From assembly GCA_900547475.1 (NCBI GenBank), contig URGW01000034.1:1-44977 (forward strand): a stretch of 44,977 nt of DNA. The letters are read 5' to 3'. The notes beneath the pieces were generated by a model that saw only the letters and a program-made list of their open reading frames with translations, was not told the DNA's origin and did no database searches. Shown piece by piece: positions 30,777 to 41,077 of this stretch. The stretch is from an uncultured Clostridium sp. (GTDB lineage Bacteria > Bacillota > Clostridia > Clostridiales > Clostridiaceae). Each line of letters opens with the position of its first letter. Position 1 is the first letter of the stretch. The position numbers were made by a program, and so were the translations under genes.

Positions 30777-31937
30777 TTATAAACACATTTCTAATATCTT
30801 TTTAACATCATCTTCATTTAATGGAACATAAGCATAAGCTAAAGAACCATGTTCTACAGCACCCTTGGCCATTTCATCAAAATGAGTTTCATCAATATTA
30901 ACTTCTTTTAAAGTCATAGGAATTCCACAATCTTCAAAGAATTTTTCAGTTAAATCAATTGCTTCATTTGCTAATGCAAACTTATCATCCTTATTTTCTA
31001 ATTTCCATACATTTATTGCATAATTTACAAATTTATCTACAGTATTTTCACTTAAAATATATCTCATCCATCTTGGAGTTACTATTGCAAGACCTACCCC
31101 ATGAGTTATATCATAAAAAGCACTTAATTCATGTTCTATTGGATGACAAGTCCAAGCCCCTGGTTTACCACTACCACATAATCCATTAAGAGCCATTGAA
31201 CTAGCCCACATTAAATTAGCTCTAGCTTCATAATTCCTAGGATCCTTTAAAGCTATTGGACAGTACTTTATACAAGTTTCTAATAACCCCTCAGAGAATT
31301 TATCTTGAACAAAAGCACCTTCTGTCTTTTTAAAATAACTTTCAAATATATGTGACATTATATCAGCTGTACCTGCTGCTGTTTGAATGCTTGGTAATGT
31401 ATATAGATACTCTGGATCTAAAATAGATACTTGTGGTTTCATATTTACACTTGCAGTACCTAACTTTTCATTAGTATCCATTTTAGAAATAACAGCATTG
31501 CCATTCATTTCAGATCCAGTTGCTGCTAAAGTTAAAATTGTTACTATAGGTAAAACTTTATCTATTTTTTCTGGGTTTGTTACTAAGTCCCATGGATCTT
31601 TATCATAAAAAGCTCCTGCTGCCACAACCTTAGCACAATCTATTGTACTTCCACCCCCAACGGCTAAAATAACATCAATGTCATTTTCCTTACAAAGACT
31701 AACACCTCTTCTAACAGTTTCAATTTTGGGATTTGGTTCAATTTTATCAAGCTCAATTATATTGCAATCACTTAATAACCCCTTAACATTATCATATATT
31801 CCATTCTTCTTTATACTTCCCCCACCATAAGCAAGCAAAACATTTTTACCGTATCTATTTATTACTTCTGGTAATTTAGAAATTTGACCTTTTCCAAATA
31901 ACATTTCTGTATAAGCCTTAAAGTTGAAATTTTCCAC
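30777..31937 (-). CDS. Iron-containing alcohol dehydrogenase (butanol type)
   Basis: A 386-residue group III alcohol dehydrogenase of the BdhA/BdhB/YugJ subfamily, reducing aldehydes such as butyraldehyde with NAD(P)H. The nucleotide site AVGGGSTIDCAK is near residue 95. Metal ligands are in TADIMSH (Asp, His) and HPIEHELSAFYDITHG (two His). The longest frame begins with a GTG too close to AAGGAGG; the GTG at 31937, 7 bases after it, is chosen. Monocistronic. The physiological substrate cannot be told from sequence. Confidence 0.93.
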   Translation of the reverse strand: MENFNFKAYTEMLFGKGQISKLPEVINRYGKNVLLAYGGGSIKKNGIYDNVKGLLSDCNIIELDKIEPNPKIETVRRGVSLCKENDIDVILAVGGGSTIDCAKVVAAGAFYDKDPWDLVTNPEKIDKVLPIVTILTLAATGSEMNGNAVISKMDTNEKLGTASVNMKPQVSILDPEYLYTLPSIQTAAGTADIMSHIFESYFKKTEGAFVQDKFSEGLLETCIKYCPIALKDPRNYEARANLMWASSMALNGLCGSGKPGAWTCHPIEHELSAFYDITHGVGLAIVTPRWMRYILSENTVDKFVNYAINVWKLENKDDKFALANEAIDLTEKFFEDCGIPMTLKEVNIDETHFDEMAKGAVEHGSLAYAYVPLNEDDVKKILEMCL

Positions 31938-32070
31938 TTCCACTCCTCCTTAAAATATAAAACTTTAATACTATTATGAACTTAACCTTTAAACTAAAGC
32001 AATATTATTTTGTATTAAAATTAGCTATATTCTTCTATTTAAACGAAAAAACATGGTAAATACAACCTTT

Positions 32071-32751
32071 TTAGTTAGAATTACTTCCATTCATATTAAT
32101 TGCTGTTTCAGGAATTTTTCCTACAATAATAGTATCTGAAACAGGTATTTGACAAGTTACTTCGACTTCCTTGCTATTAAAAGGTACAATAACTCTCATT
32201 GTAGTAGTTAAATTTAAATATATTTTATGTCTAGTTTGATTTATTCCTGCACTCTGAAACTCTGATTCATATGAAGTAGTTATATTACCTACTTGTTGCA
32301 TCTTTACAGTTATTTTAGGCCCCATATTATAAAACATAACGTTATTAGTTAAATATCCTAGTGGAATCTTAACTCCTAAATCTTCAAGTTCTGAAAGTCT
32401 TTCATCGCATTTTAAAACCACTTGAGATGCTAGATAATTTTGCTTTACAGTGTCTGACCTTATCATTGTTATATTTCCATCAGCATCCTTTTCTATATTA
32501 ATTATATCATCATACTTAAAATTTTCCGAATAGACATTTACACTCTCTTCATTCATAATTTTTACAGCTTCAGATTTTATTTTAACCTCTCCCATATTAA
32601 GTACAATTGGTAATATTCTTTTTCCAAAAATGTATATTATAAAATTAAAGGCAATAATTATAATAAGCACTATTAGCAAACTTGAATGTACTTTAAATTG
32701 TTTAAAATTCATATTTCTATGTTTTTTAGGATTCCTTGTATAATATCTCAT
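32071..32751 (-). CDS. yunB: Sporulation protein YunB
   Basis: A 226-residue protein with a basic N-terminus and one membrane helix (about residues 27-48), and an exported domain of the YunB family (NEESVNVYSENFKYDDIINIEKDADGNI; IPLGYLTNN). YunB is a sporulation protein of the sigma-E regulon in Bacillus. An AAGGTGAG site precedes the ATG. It is divergent from the PBP gene with a 90-base spacer. Confidence 0.9.
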   Translation of the reverse strand: MRYYTRNPKKHRNMNFKQFKVHSSLLIVLIIIIAFNFIIYIFGKRILPIVLNMGEVKIKSEAVKIMNEESVNVYSENFKYDDIINIEKDADGNITMIRSDTVKQNYLASQVVLKCDERLSELEDLGVKIPLGYLTNNVMFYNMGPKITVKMQQVGNITTSYESEFQSAGINQTRHKIYLNLTTTMRVIVPFNSKEVEVTCQIPVSDTIIVGKIPETAINMNGSNSN

Positions 32752-32841
32752 ACACTCACCTTAGTAGTTATTATTTCACTATTATAATTAATATGCTATA
32801 ATTATATAGAATATTATTAAAATAAATAAAAGGAGGAACAA

Positions 32842-35550
32842 ATGGCTAAAGATTCTAACAAATCAAAAGGTCCTACAGAAAAAGTAGCAAAATCTAAAAG
32901 CACTAAGAAAAAACTCAAAAAAAAGCCATCGAAGGTTAAACGATTTTTTAAATACTTTTTCCTTACACTCTTAATAACAGGATTATTAATTGGTGTTGTT
33001 GGTGTTGGTTATGTTGTTGCTGTTATTAAAACAACACCCCAATTAGATATAAATGCTATTTATAATTTAAATCAACCTTCAATGTTATTTGATGATCAAG
33101 GCGAAATTATAGATGACTTACCATCTACCGAAATACGATATATTATCTCTTATGATGAGATGCCTCAAAATTTAATTAATGCTTATATTTCTATCGAAGA
33201 TGAACGTTTCATGTCTCATGGAGGTATTGATATTAAAAGAATTTTAGGTGCTGCTGCAAGAGATGTTATGGTTATACTAGGTAAACAAAATGGTATTCAT
33301 GGTGCTTCTACACTAACACAACAATTAATTAAAAATACTATATTAGCTTCTGAAGCTTCTGCTGAGTCAACACCACTCGACAGAATTAATAGAAAAATTA
33401 AAGAAATAGTTTTAGCAGTACAATTAGATAAAGAATTAAGTAAAGAAGAAATTATTCGTTCTTATTTAAATACTATCCCTCTTAGCGGACATATTTATGG
33501 AGTTGAAGCTGCATCTAGATATTTCTTTGCTAAAAATGCTAAAGATTTAACATTACTTGAATCTGCTTATATTGCTGGTATTACTCAAGCTCCTACAACA
33601 TATAGTGCTTATAATACTAGTGCCTCAAATTATCCAAACGGATATATTAGAAGAACTCAAACAGTATTAAGCAAAATGTTAGAACTTGGATATATTACAC
33701 AAGAGGAATTCGATACAGCTTATGCACAAGCTGAAGCAAATGATTTTAACTTCTCTAAGCTAGATACTGACTATGGAGTAAATCAAGAATGGTTTGTATA
33801 TCCAGCATTAGATCAGGTAAAACAGGATTTAAAAGAGAAGTACAAGTATACTGATGAAGAAGTAAATAAACTACTAGTTAATGGTGGTTTAAAAATATAT
33901 ACTACTTTAAATACTGAAATGCAAAATTCTGTTCAAGAAATATTAAATGAAAGAACTAACTTAAAAGTTGATGATACTTCTTCTGATCCTACAGATAATG
34001 ATGGTGTACCTAAATTACAAGCTTCTGCTACAGTAATTGACTATAAGACTGGGCAAGTAAAGGTATTAATTGGTGGACGTGGAAATCAACCTCCAACTTC
34101 ACTTAATAGAGCTTATTTTGATTTAAAATCAATTGGTTCTACAACTAAGCCTTTAACTGTTTATGGACCGGCAATAGACACTAAGCTTATAACAGCTGGA
34201 ACACCTTTAGATGATTCATCTGTTTCATCAGAAATAATAAAGAAATATAACTTTGGAAGTGTTAACCCTAAAAATGCTGATGGGTCAATGGCTGGTTACG
34301 TTACAGCAAGAGAAGCTTTAGTTTATTCAAAAAACCTAACTTCTATAAAAACAGTTGATATGTTAGGTTTAGATACAGCACTTGAATATGGTGAAAGAGC
34401 TGGTTTAAAATACGCTCCTGAATCTCATACAATGTCAGCATTAGCACTTGGACAATTTGAGCAGCCAACAGGTAACCGTGATGGTGGAAATACAACAATT
34501 TTAGCTTCTGCATATGGTGCCTTAGGAAATAATGGTGTTATATACGAACCTTCACTTTATACAAAAGTTGAAGATTCTAGTGGTAATGTATTATTAGAAA
34601 GAGAGTCTAAAGCTACTACTCTATTCTCACCACAAACATCATATATACTTTATGACATATTAAAAGGTTCATCAAGTAAAGCTCAATTTAGTGATATACC
34701 TGTAGCTGGTAAAACTGGTACAACTAACGAATCTGATAACTATTGGTTTGCTGGAGTTACACCTTATTATTCTGGTTCTGTTTGGATTGGATATGATATA
34801 CCACAAAAAATGTCTGGTGGTAGTGGTAGTGCTGCAACCTTGTTTGGAAAGGTAATGAGTGTTGTACACTCTGGATTAAGCTATACTGATATAGAAGCTC
34901 CATCTGGTCTTGTTCAAGCAAAAGTTTGTATAGACTCAGGTAAATCTCCTACAGATTTATGTTATCAAGATCAAAGAGGAAATAGAGTTAAAACAGAATA
35001 CTTTATTGAAGGAACAGAACCAAAATCAGTTTGTGATGTTCATGTGAAAGTTACTGTTAATAGCTCTAATAATAAATTAGCAACTGATAATACTCCAGCA
35101 AGACTTCTTGCTGATAAAGTATTTATTAAAAAGCCAAATGCTAATCCTAATGCTGCTGATTATCCATTTGTAGTTCCTACAGAAGAAGATGATACTAAAC
35201 CTGAGGAAAAAATTAAGTTATCTCAAATAGGATTAAAAGTAAATATGGATTTATACGACGCTATCGTTATACTAAATAATAGAGAAATTAAATATTCATT
35301 TAATGGTTTATCAGTATCTGGGTCTATTAGTCCAGGAGAATATACATTAACTTCATTTACATCTGAAATAAATTCTGGTGAAACAGTTTCACTAACCATA
35401 AAAGCAAATACTAACATACCAGATGAAAATAATGAAGAAACTTCTCCACAAGAAGAATCTCCTGATAATAATACTAATACTGAGGATAGTAATAATAATA
35501 ACTCACAACGAAGTACTTTTGATGGTTTATTAAATAATTTATTTAATTAA
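32842..35550 (+). CDS. Class A penicillin-binding protein (PBP1A type)
   Basis: A 902-residue bifunctional peptidoglycan synthase. A Lys-rich cytoplasmic tail and membrane helix (about 38-60) precede the GT51 glycosyltransferase domain (EDERFMSHGG, GASTLTQQLIKN, RKIKEI). The transpeptidase domain follows, with active-site STTK (Ser in GSTTKPLT, about residue 434), SKN and KTGTT (about 632). The C-terminal tail is Asn/Glu/Ser-rich and low-complexity. It polymerises glycan and cross-links stem peptides at the outer membrane face. A GGAGGAAC site precedes the ATG and a terminator follows. Confidence 0.95.
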   Translation: MAKDSNKSKGPTEKVAKSKSTKKKLKKKPSKVKRFFKYFFLTLLITGLLIGVVGVGYVVAVIKTTPQLDINAIYNLNQPSMLFDDQGEIIDDLPSTEIRYIISYDEMPQNLINAYISIEDERFMSHGGIDIKRILGAAARDVMVILGKQNGIHGASTLTQQLIKNTILASEASAESTPLDRINRKIKEIVLAVQLDKELSKEEIIRSYLNTIPLSGHIYGVEAASRYFFAKNAKDLTLLESAYIAGITQAPTTYSAYNTSASNYPNGYIRRTQTVLSKMLELGYITQEEFDTAYAQAEANDFNFSKLDTDYGVNQEWFVYPALDQVKQDLKEKYKYTDEEVNKLLVNGGLKIYTTLNTEMQNSVQEILNERTNLKVDDTSSDPTDNDGVPKLQASATVIDYKTGQVKVLIGGRGNQPPTSLNRAYFDLKSIGSTTKPLTVYGPAIDTKLITAGTPLDDSSVSSEIIKKYNFGSVNPKNADGSMAGYVTAREALVYSKNLTSIKTVDMLGLDTALEYGERAGLKYAPESHTMSALALGQFEQPTGNRDGGNTTILASAYGALGNNGVIYEPSLYTKVEDSSGNVLLERESKATTLFSPQTSYILYDILKGSSSKAQFSDIPVAGKTGTTNESDNYWFAGVTPYYSGSVWIGYDIPQKMSGGSGSAATLFGKVMSVVHSGLSYTDIEAPSGLVQAKVCIDSGKSPTDLCYQDQRGNRVKTEYFIEGTEPKSVCDVHVKVTVNSSNNKLATDNTPARLLADKVFIKKPNANPNAADYPFVVPTEEDDTKPEEKIKLSQIGLKVNMDLYDAIVILNNREIKYSFNGLSVSGSISPGEYTLTSFTSEINSGETVSLTIKANTNIPDENNEETSPQEESPDNNTNTEDSNNNNSQRSTFDGLLNNLFN

Positions 35551-35556
35551 AATTTA

Positions 35557-35586
35557 GGCAGTTCAGAAATGACTGCCTTTTTTTTG
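35557..35586 (+). terminator. PBP gene terminator
   Basis: The stem GGCAGT/ACTGCC (35557-35562 with 35572-35577) is followed by a run of T residues. Confidence 0.92.
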
Positions 35587-35785
35587 TATTTAATTTTTAA
35601 CAATTGAATTAATCCGCAAGTAAAATTTCATTTTTATCTATTTTTATAGTATTTTGATAAACTTAATTTCATTTTATGAATAATATCAACTCACCTCTTG
35701 CATCATCTGTATTTTTATTGTATACTATCAATAAAGAACATAGTAAATAAATCGAATGATAAATTAAAAAGGGGGATACTTTATT

Positions 35786-37240
35786 ATGGAATTTTTAAAC
35801 AAACTAATATTATTAGTTAACGATTTTATATGGAGCTATATTCTTATAGCTATGTTAATAGTACTAGGATTATATTTTACTTTTAGAACTAAGTTTGTTC
35901 AATTTGGTAATATTAAAGAAATGTTCAAATTGCTTGGAGAAAGCTCTTCTTCAAAAGATAAATCTAAACATGAAGTTTCATCTTTCCAAGCTTTTTGTAT
36001 AGGTACTGCATCAAGAGTTGGTACAGGTAACTTAGCAGGTGTTGCTTCTGCTATTGCTATTGGAGGTCCTGGTGCTGTATTCTGGATGTGGTTAATTGCA
36101 TTAATAGGTTCAGCTTCTGCTTTTATAGAATCTACTTTAGCTCAAATTTACAAAGTTAAAGATGGAAATAATTTCAGAGGTGGTCCAGCTTACTATATGG
36201 AAAAGGGCTTAAAGAAAAGATGGATGGGAGTTGCATTCTCTATTCTTATAATAATGTGCTTTGGTTTTGCATTTAACTCAGTTCAATCTAATACTATCAC
36301 AGCTGCATTTAATTCAGCTTTCGGTATAAATAAGCTATTCTTAGGAGCTTTAATTACAATTGCCTCTGCAATTATAATCTTTGGTGGTGTTAAAAGCATC
36401 GCTAAAATTTCTACTATAATAGTTCCTATTATGGCTGTTGCATACATATTAGTAGCATTATTTATAATAATAACAAATATTACAGAATTACCTGCAGTAT
36501 TTAAAATGATTTTCTCAAATGCATTTGGTGTTAAACAAGTAATTGGTGGTGGAATGGGTGCTGCTTTATTAAATGGTATCAAAAGAGGATTATTCTCTAA
36601 TGAAGCTGGTATGGGATCTGCTCCAAACGCAGCTGCTACAGCAACAGTTTCTCACCCTGTAAAACAAGGTTTAATTCAAACTCTAGGAGTATTTACAGAT
36701 ACATTAATAATTTGTACTTGTACTGCATTTATAGTTCTTTTATCTTCTGATACACTTGTGCAACATGCATCTACAAATAATATTCCTCTTGCTGATATAG
36801 CTGGTATTGAAGTTACTCAAATTGCAATTAGCTCTCAAGTTGGTTCATGGGGACAATACTTTATTGCATTTTGTATTTTCTTCTTCGCATTTAGCTCTAT
36901 TATAGGAAATTATTATTATGGGGAAACTAATATACAATTTATCTCGACAAAGAAAATCTATTTATATTTATATAGAGTATTAGTTATCGGAATGGTTCTA
37001 TTTGGTTCAGTAGCTTCTATGCAATTTGTTTGGAGCATAGCTGACGTATTTATGGGACTTATGGCTATCTTAAACTTAATAGCTATAGTATTGTTAAGCA
37101 ATATTGCAATTAAGGCTTTACAAGATTACATGACTCAAAGAAAAGCCGGAAAAAATCCTGTATTCTATGCATCTTCTATCCCTGAACTTGGTGATGAAGT
37201 TGAAGAATGGAGAGAAGATGAAAAAGAGGCTACAGCCTAA
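35786..37240 (+). CDS. Alanine/glycine:cation symporter (AGCS family)
   Basis: A 484-residue polytopic membrane protein with about 11 helices. Family signature segments are GTASRVGTGNLAGVASAIAIGGPGAVFWMW (near 75) and NEAGMGSAPNAAA (near 273). Na+- or H+-coupled uptake of alanine or glycine is the known family role; the exact substrate is not visible. A GGGGGAT site precedes the ATG. It is a single gene ended by the hairpin at 37251-37282. Confidence 0.92.
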   Translation: MEFLNKLILLVNDFIWSYILIAMLIVLGLYFTFRTKFVQFGNIKEMFKLLGESSSSKDKSKHEVSSFQAFCIGTASRVGTGNLAGVASAIAIGGPGAVFWMWLIALIGSASAFIESTLAQIYKVKDGNNFRGGPAYYMEKGLKKRWMGVAFSILIIMCFGFAFNSVQSNTITAAFNSAFGINKLFLGALITIASAIIIFGGVKSIAKISTIIVPIMAVAYILVALFIIITNITELPAVFKMIFSNAFGVKQVIGGGMGAALLNGIKRGLFSNEAGMGSAPNAAATATVSHPVKQGLIQTLGVFTDTLIICTCTAFIVLLSSDTLVQHASTNNIPLADIAGIEVTQIAISSQVGSWGQYFIAFCIFFFAFSSIIGNYYYGETNIQFISTKKIYLYLYRVLVIGMVLFGSVASMQFVWSIADVFMGLMAILNLIAIVLLSNIAIKALQDYMTQRKAGKNPVFYASSIPELGDEVEEWREDEKEATA

Positions 37241-37250
37241 AACAAAAAAG

Positions 37251-37289
37251 ATCACTATAAGTAAATTATTACTTATAGTGATTTTTTTT
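37251..37289. terminator. Bidirectional terminator between symporter and pyr operon
   Basis: The 14-bp perfect stem (37251-37264 with 37269-37282) is followed by eight T residues on the plus strand. It sits between the convergent symporter and pyrD. Confidence 0.93.
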
Positions 37290-38184
37290 ATATTATTCCA
37301 ACTATTTCATTAATATTTTTAATTCCTTGTGACTTGCAGAAAGCTTCCATTTCTTCAATAATTTCTTTACCTGCCATTGGATTGAAGAAATTAACAGTTC
37401 CTATTTGAACAGCTCTTGCACCAGCCATCATAAATTCTATAGCATCTAATCCTGTTGTAATACCACCTAAACCTATTACTGGTATTTCTACAGCTTTAGC
37501 TACCTCATGAACCATCCTTAAAGCTACAGGTTTAACAGCTGGTCCAGATACCCCTGCATATACATTATTAAATACTGCTTTTCTCTTATATGGATCTATT
37601 GCTAATCCTTTTAATGTATTAATAAGAGATAATGAATCTGCTCCTGCTTCTTGACACTTTATAGCCATATCAACAATATCTTCAGCATTAGGTGATAACT
37701 TAACCATTAAAGGCTTATCTACTATCGCTTTTGCTTTTTTAACAACATCATAAGCTACTTCTGATTTAATTCCAAATGCCATTCCTCCTGACTTTACATT
37801 AGGACATGATATGTTAAGCTCTATCATATCTATATCAGTACCTCTAAGCTTTTCCAATGCCATTTCATAATCTTCCATGCATCCTCCACCAACGTTTGCA
37901 ATAATATTAGTGCCAAGTGCTTTCATCTTTGGAAGCTCTTCTGCTATAAACCTATCTATCCCTGGATTTTGAAGACCAACTGAGTTCATCATTCCTGATG
38001 GAGTTTCAAAAACTCTTATTCCATCATTACCAGCTTTTTCGTTTAGTGTTAATCCTTTAGAAGAAATACCACCTAAAATTCCTACATCATAAAAATTATT
38101 ATACTCTGCTCCAAAACCAAAGGTTCCTGATGCAGCTATTACTGGGTTTTTAAAATCTAATCCATTTATATTAACTTTTAACAT
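37288..38184 (-). CDS. pyrD: Dihydroorotate dehydrogenase B, catalytic subunit
   Basis: A 298-residue FMN barrel enzyme oxidising dihydroorotate to orotate. Motifs are NPVIAASGTFGFG (about residue 14), IELNISCPNVKSGG with the catalytic Cys (about 127) and VIGLGGITTG (about 235). It is the class 1B type that works with PyrK and NAD+. Last gene of pyrBICFKD. AAGGAGA site before the ATG. Confidence 0.96.
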   Translation of the reverse strand: MLKVNINGLDFKNPVIAASGTFGFGAEYNNFYDVGILGGISSKGLTLNEKAGNDGIRVFETPSGMMNSVGLQNPGIDRFIAEELPKMKALGTNIIANVGGGCMEDYEMALEKLRGTDIDMIELNISCPNVKSGGMAFGIKSEVAYDVVKKAKAIVDKPLMVKLSPNAEDIVDMAIKCQEAGADSLSLINTLKGLAIDPYKRKAVFNNVYAGVSGPAVKPVALRMVHEVAKAVEIPVIGLGGITTGLDAIEFMMAGARAVQIGTVNFFNPMAGKEIIEEMEAFCKSQGIKNINEIVGII

Positions 38185-38206
38185 TTTATCTTCTCCTTTG
38201 GTTTTA

Positions 38207-38944
38207 TTATAACTCTACATAGTATCCATCGAATACTGGACCATCTTTACATGTTCTTTTATTTCCATCTTTAGTTTTACAAGTACACACAAGGCAAGCC
38301 CCTACTCCACAAGCCATATGTTTTTCCATCGAAACGTAAACTTTAACTTGCTTTTCTTTACACATTTCAATTACTTTTTTCATCATTATTTCTGGGCCAC
38401 AGCAAAGAACTGTATCATATTTATCTAAATCTAAAATTTCAGTTACAAATCCCTTATGTCCATGCTTACCTGTATTAGTTGAAACATATGCTTCATTAAC
38501 ATATTCTTTTATTTCATCTATTAAGTATATATCATCTCTGAATCCTGCATAAAGATCTATCTTAACATCACTTCTATTTTGTCTTAACTTTTTAGATACC
38601 TCAAGCATTGGAGCTGTTCCTATTCCTCCACTTACTAATGCAACTCTACCTAAATCATCAGTTACATTAAATCCATTTCCAAGAGGCCCATTTAAGCTTA
38701 TTGAATCCCCAACCTTTAAAGTTGCAAATTCCTTAGTTCCTGCTCCAACTACAGCATATACAAACGTTAATGTTTCACCATTTGTTTCACAAACACTTAT
38801 TGGTCTTGGAAGTAATGTAGCTCCATTATGCTTTAACATATAAAACTGTCCTGCTTTAGCTTCATTTTTATCTTCTACAACCATTTTATATATTCCATTT
38901 TGAATTTCTTCATTTAATAATATTTTACCTTGTGTGTACTTCAT
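38207..38944 (-). CDS. pyrK: Dihydroorotate dehydrogenase B, electron-transfer subunit
   Basis: A 245-residue FAD/[2Fe-2S] protein passing electrons from PyrD to NAD+. Visible features are RPISVCE (FAD), LVSGGIGTAPML (NAD) and a C-terminal cluster CGVGACLVCTC...TCKDGPVF with four Cys ligands. An AGGAGG site precedes the ATG. It lies between pyrF and pyrD in the operon. Confidence 0.96.
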   Translation of the reverse strand: MKYTQGKILLNEEIQNGIYKMVVEDKNEAKAGQFYMLKHNGATLLPRPISVCETNGETLTFVYAVVGAGTKEFATLKVGDSISLNGPLGNGFNVTDDLGRVALVSGGIGTAPMLEVSKKLRQNRSDVKIDLYAGFRDDIYLIDEIKEYVNEAYVSTNTGKHGHKGFVTEILDLDKYDTVLCCGPEIMMKKVIEMCKEKQVKVYVSMEKHMACGVGACLVCTCKTKDGNKRTCKDGPVFDGYYVEL

Positions 38945-38958
38945 AAATTCTTTTCCTC

Positions 38959-39831
38959 CTAAAGGTTATTAACTGCGTTTCTTATTTCATCTCTCATTCT
39001 AATAGCTTCTCTTCTTGCACAAGCAGCAAATTCTTCTGGTTTATTTTCTTTTTTATAAGCTAAAAGAATTGCTCTTGATGAATTTACTACTCCACCATTT
39101 CCATCTCTTAAGTATAAAGCTACATCTTCAGCTTTTCCACCTTGAGCTCCATATCCTGGAATTAGGAAGAACATATCCTTATATCTTTCTCTTATTTCTT
39201 TACCTTCCTCAACATGAGTACATCCTATAACTCCACCTATTGCAGAATATCCACACTCACCTTTAACATTTTCACCCATCTTAGTAAGTTTATCTCCTAC
39301 AACTTTATAAACCTTACTCTCGTCTTTAGTATCTATATTTTCAATATCTTCAGCTCCTGGATTTGAAGTTCTTACTAATACAAATACTCCCTTATTACCA
39401 CTTTCCATGTAAGGCATATATGGTTCTATACTATCCATTCCCATATAAGGACTTAAAGTTATAAAGTCAGCTTCAAAATCACCGCTAAAATGTCCTTTTG
39501 CATATTGAGTAGCTGTTGCCATTATATCTCCTCTTTTTATATCGGCAACTATAATAGCATCTTTTTCTCTTAAATAATCTAATGTTTTCTTATATGCTAC
39601 AAGCCCTGCTAATCCTAACGCTTCATAATATGCAATTTGGACCTTATAACAAGCTACAACATCTAAAGTTTCATCTATAATAGCCTTATTATATTCAAAT
39701 ATTGCTTCTTCTATAGATTTCCCTTCTAAAACATGTTCTGGTATGTATTCAATAGCTGTATCCAATCCTAAACAAACAACGCCTCTTTCTTCAACTCTTT
39801 TATATAATTTATCCATTATTAAACTTTTCAT
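38959..39831 (-). CDS. pyrF: Orotidine-5'-phosphate decarboxylase (type 2)
   Basis: A 290-residue decarboxylase converting OMP to UMP. The length and the DIKRGDI motif (about residue 97) with IPGYGAQGGK later mark the longer type 2 group. It follows pyrC by 39 bases and precedes pyrK by 14. It completes the pathway with pyrE, which is not in this window. Confidence 0.95.
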   Translation of the reverse strand: MKSLIMDKLYKRVEERGVVCLGLDTAIEYIPEHVLEGKSIEEAIFEYNKAIIDETLDVVACYKVQIAYYEALGLAGLVAYKKTLDYLREKDAIIVADIKRGDIMATATQYAKGHFSGDFEADFITLSPYMGMDSIEPYMPYMESGNKGVFVLVRTSNPGAEDIENIDTKDESKVYKVVGDKLTKMGENVKGECGYSAIGGVIGCTHVEEGKEIRERYKDMFFLIPGYGAQGGKAEDVALYLRDGNGGVVNSSRAILLAYKKENKPEEFAACARREAIRMRDEIRNAVNNL

Positions 39832-39870
39832 AAAACTTACTCACCTTTCGCTTCTTAAACTATACTAAAC

Positions 39871-41073
39871 TTAAACATTCTTACTATATATTACTTTTCC
39901 TGCTTTTATAGTCGTTATAACTTCCCCATAATACTCTCTTCCTTGGAATGGAGTATTTTTTCCTTTAGATAGGAAAGTTTCTTTATCTATAACTACTTCT
40001 TTATTTAAATCAACTAATACTAAATCCCCATCTTTTCCTATGGTAATGCTGCCTTTATTCATCCCTAAAATTTTAGCTGGGTTTCTTGACATTAACTCAC
40101 TTAGCTTATTTACAGAAATTCCATTTTTCCTTACAAGCTCTGTATAACAAATACTAAATGCAGTTTCAAGTCCAACCATTCCTGGGGCTCCTTTTGCCTT
40201 ATCTTCTTCAGTATGAGGTGCATGATCAGTTCCTATACAATCTACAGTACCATCTTTAATACCTTCAATTATAGAATTTACATCGGCTTTTTCTCTTATT
40301 GGAGGATTTACTCTATAATTGCTTTCTTCAGTAGTTAAACCAATATGATGAGGTGTTACTTCACAAGTTACATTAGCTCCCTCTTTTTTAGCTCTTCTTA
40401 TTGCCTCAATAGACTCTACTGTACTTACATGTGCCATATGAAGTCTTGCCTTTGTTACTTTAGCCAAATATAAATCTCTTATTGTCATTAAGTCCTCTGC
40501 TATTCTCATATCAATCTTAGAAAATGTTTTATCTTCTGCATGAGACATAACTATCCAATTATTTTCTTTAGCTTTTTCCATAGCTTTCATCATTATGCTA
40601 GAATCCATTACTCCAACACCATCATCAGTTATTGCAACTAATTCTTTATCATCATCAAAGGCATTTAAATGTTCTATAGATTTGCCACCAAAGTTTTCTG
40701 TTATTGAAACACATTGATGTACATCTATTAGTCCTATTTCTTTAGCCTTATTTCTCACATACTCAACAACTTCTTTAGTTGAACATATAGGATTTGTATT
40801 ACCCATTAGGCAAACTCCTGTATACCCACCTTTAGCTGCTGCTCTTGAACCACTTTCCATATCTTCTTTATATGTTAAACCTGGATCCCTAAAATGTGCA
40901 TGTGTATCTATAAATGAAGGCATTAAAGTTAAACCTTTTGCATCTATTATATCAATTCCTTCTTTATTTATATCTTTTCCAATTTCCGTTATTATTCCAT
41001 CTATGATTAATATATCTCCAAAAAAGCTTTCATAAGCATCTATCATATTAGCATTCTTTATTAATAAGTCCAT
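39871..41073 (-). CDS. pyrC: Dihydroorotase
   Basis: A 400-residue zinc amidohydrolase that closes carbamoyl-aspartate to dihydroorotate. Metal and active-site segments are IDTHAHFRDPG (about residue 55), MSHAED, HMAHVST, CEVTPHHI and CIGTDHAPH (about 300). This is the type I, PyrC-like long form. Its ATG lies 4 bases after the pyrI stop, with GAGGTG within pyrI. Confidence 0.96.
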   Translation of the reverse strand: MDLLIKNANMIDAYESFFGDILIIDGIITEIGKDINKEGIDIIDAKGLTLMPSFIDTHAHFRDPGLTYKEDMESGSRAAAKGGYTGVCLMGNTNPICSTKEVVEYVRNKAKEIGLIDVHQCVSITENFGGKSIEHLNAFDDDKELVAITDDGVGVMDSSIMMKAMEKAKENNWIVMSHAEDKTFSKIDMRIAEDLMTIRDLYLAKVTKARLHMAHVSTVESIEAIRRAKKEGANVTCEVTPHHIGLTTEESNYRVNPPIREKADVNSIIEGIKDGTVDCIGTDHAPHTEEDKAKGAPGMVGLETAFSICYTELVRKNGISVNKLSELMSRNPAKILGMNKGSITIGKDGDLVLVDLNKEVVIDKETFLSKGKNTPFQGREYYGEVITTIKAGKVIYSKNV

Positions 41074-41077
41074 CTAT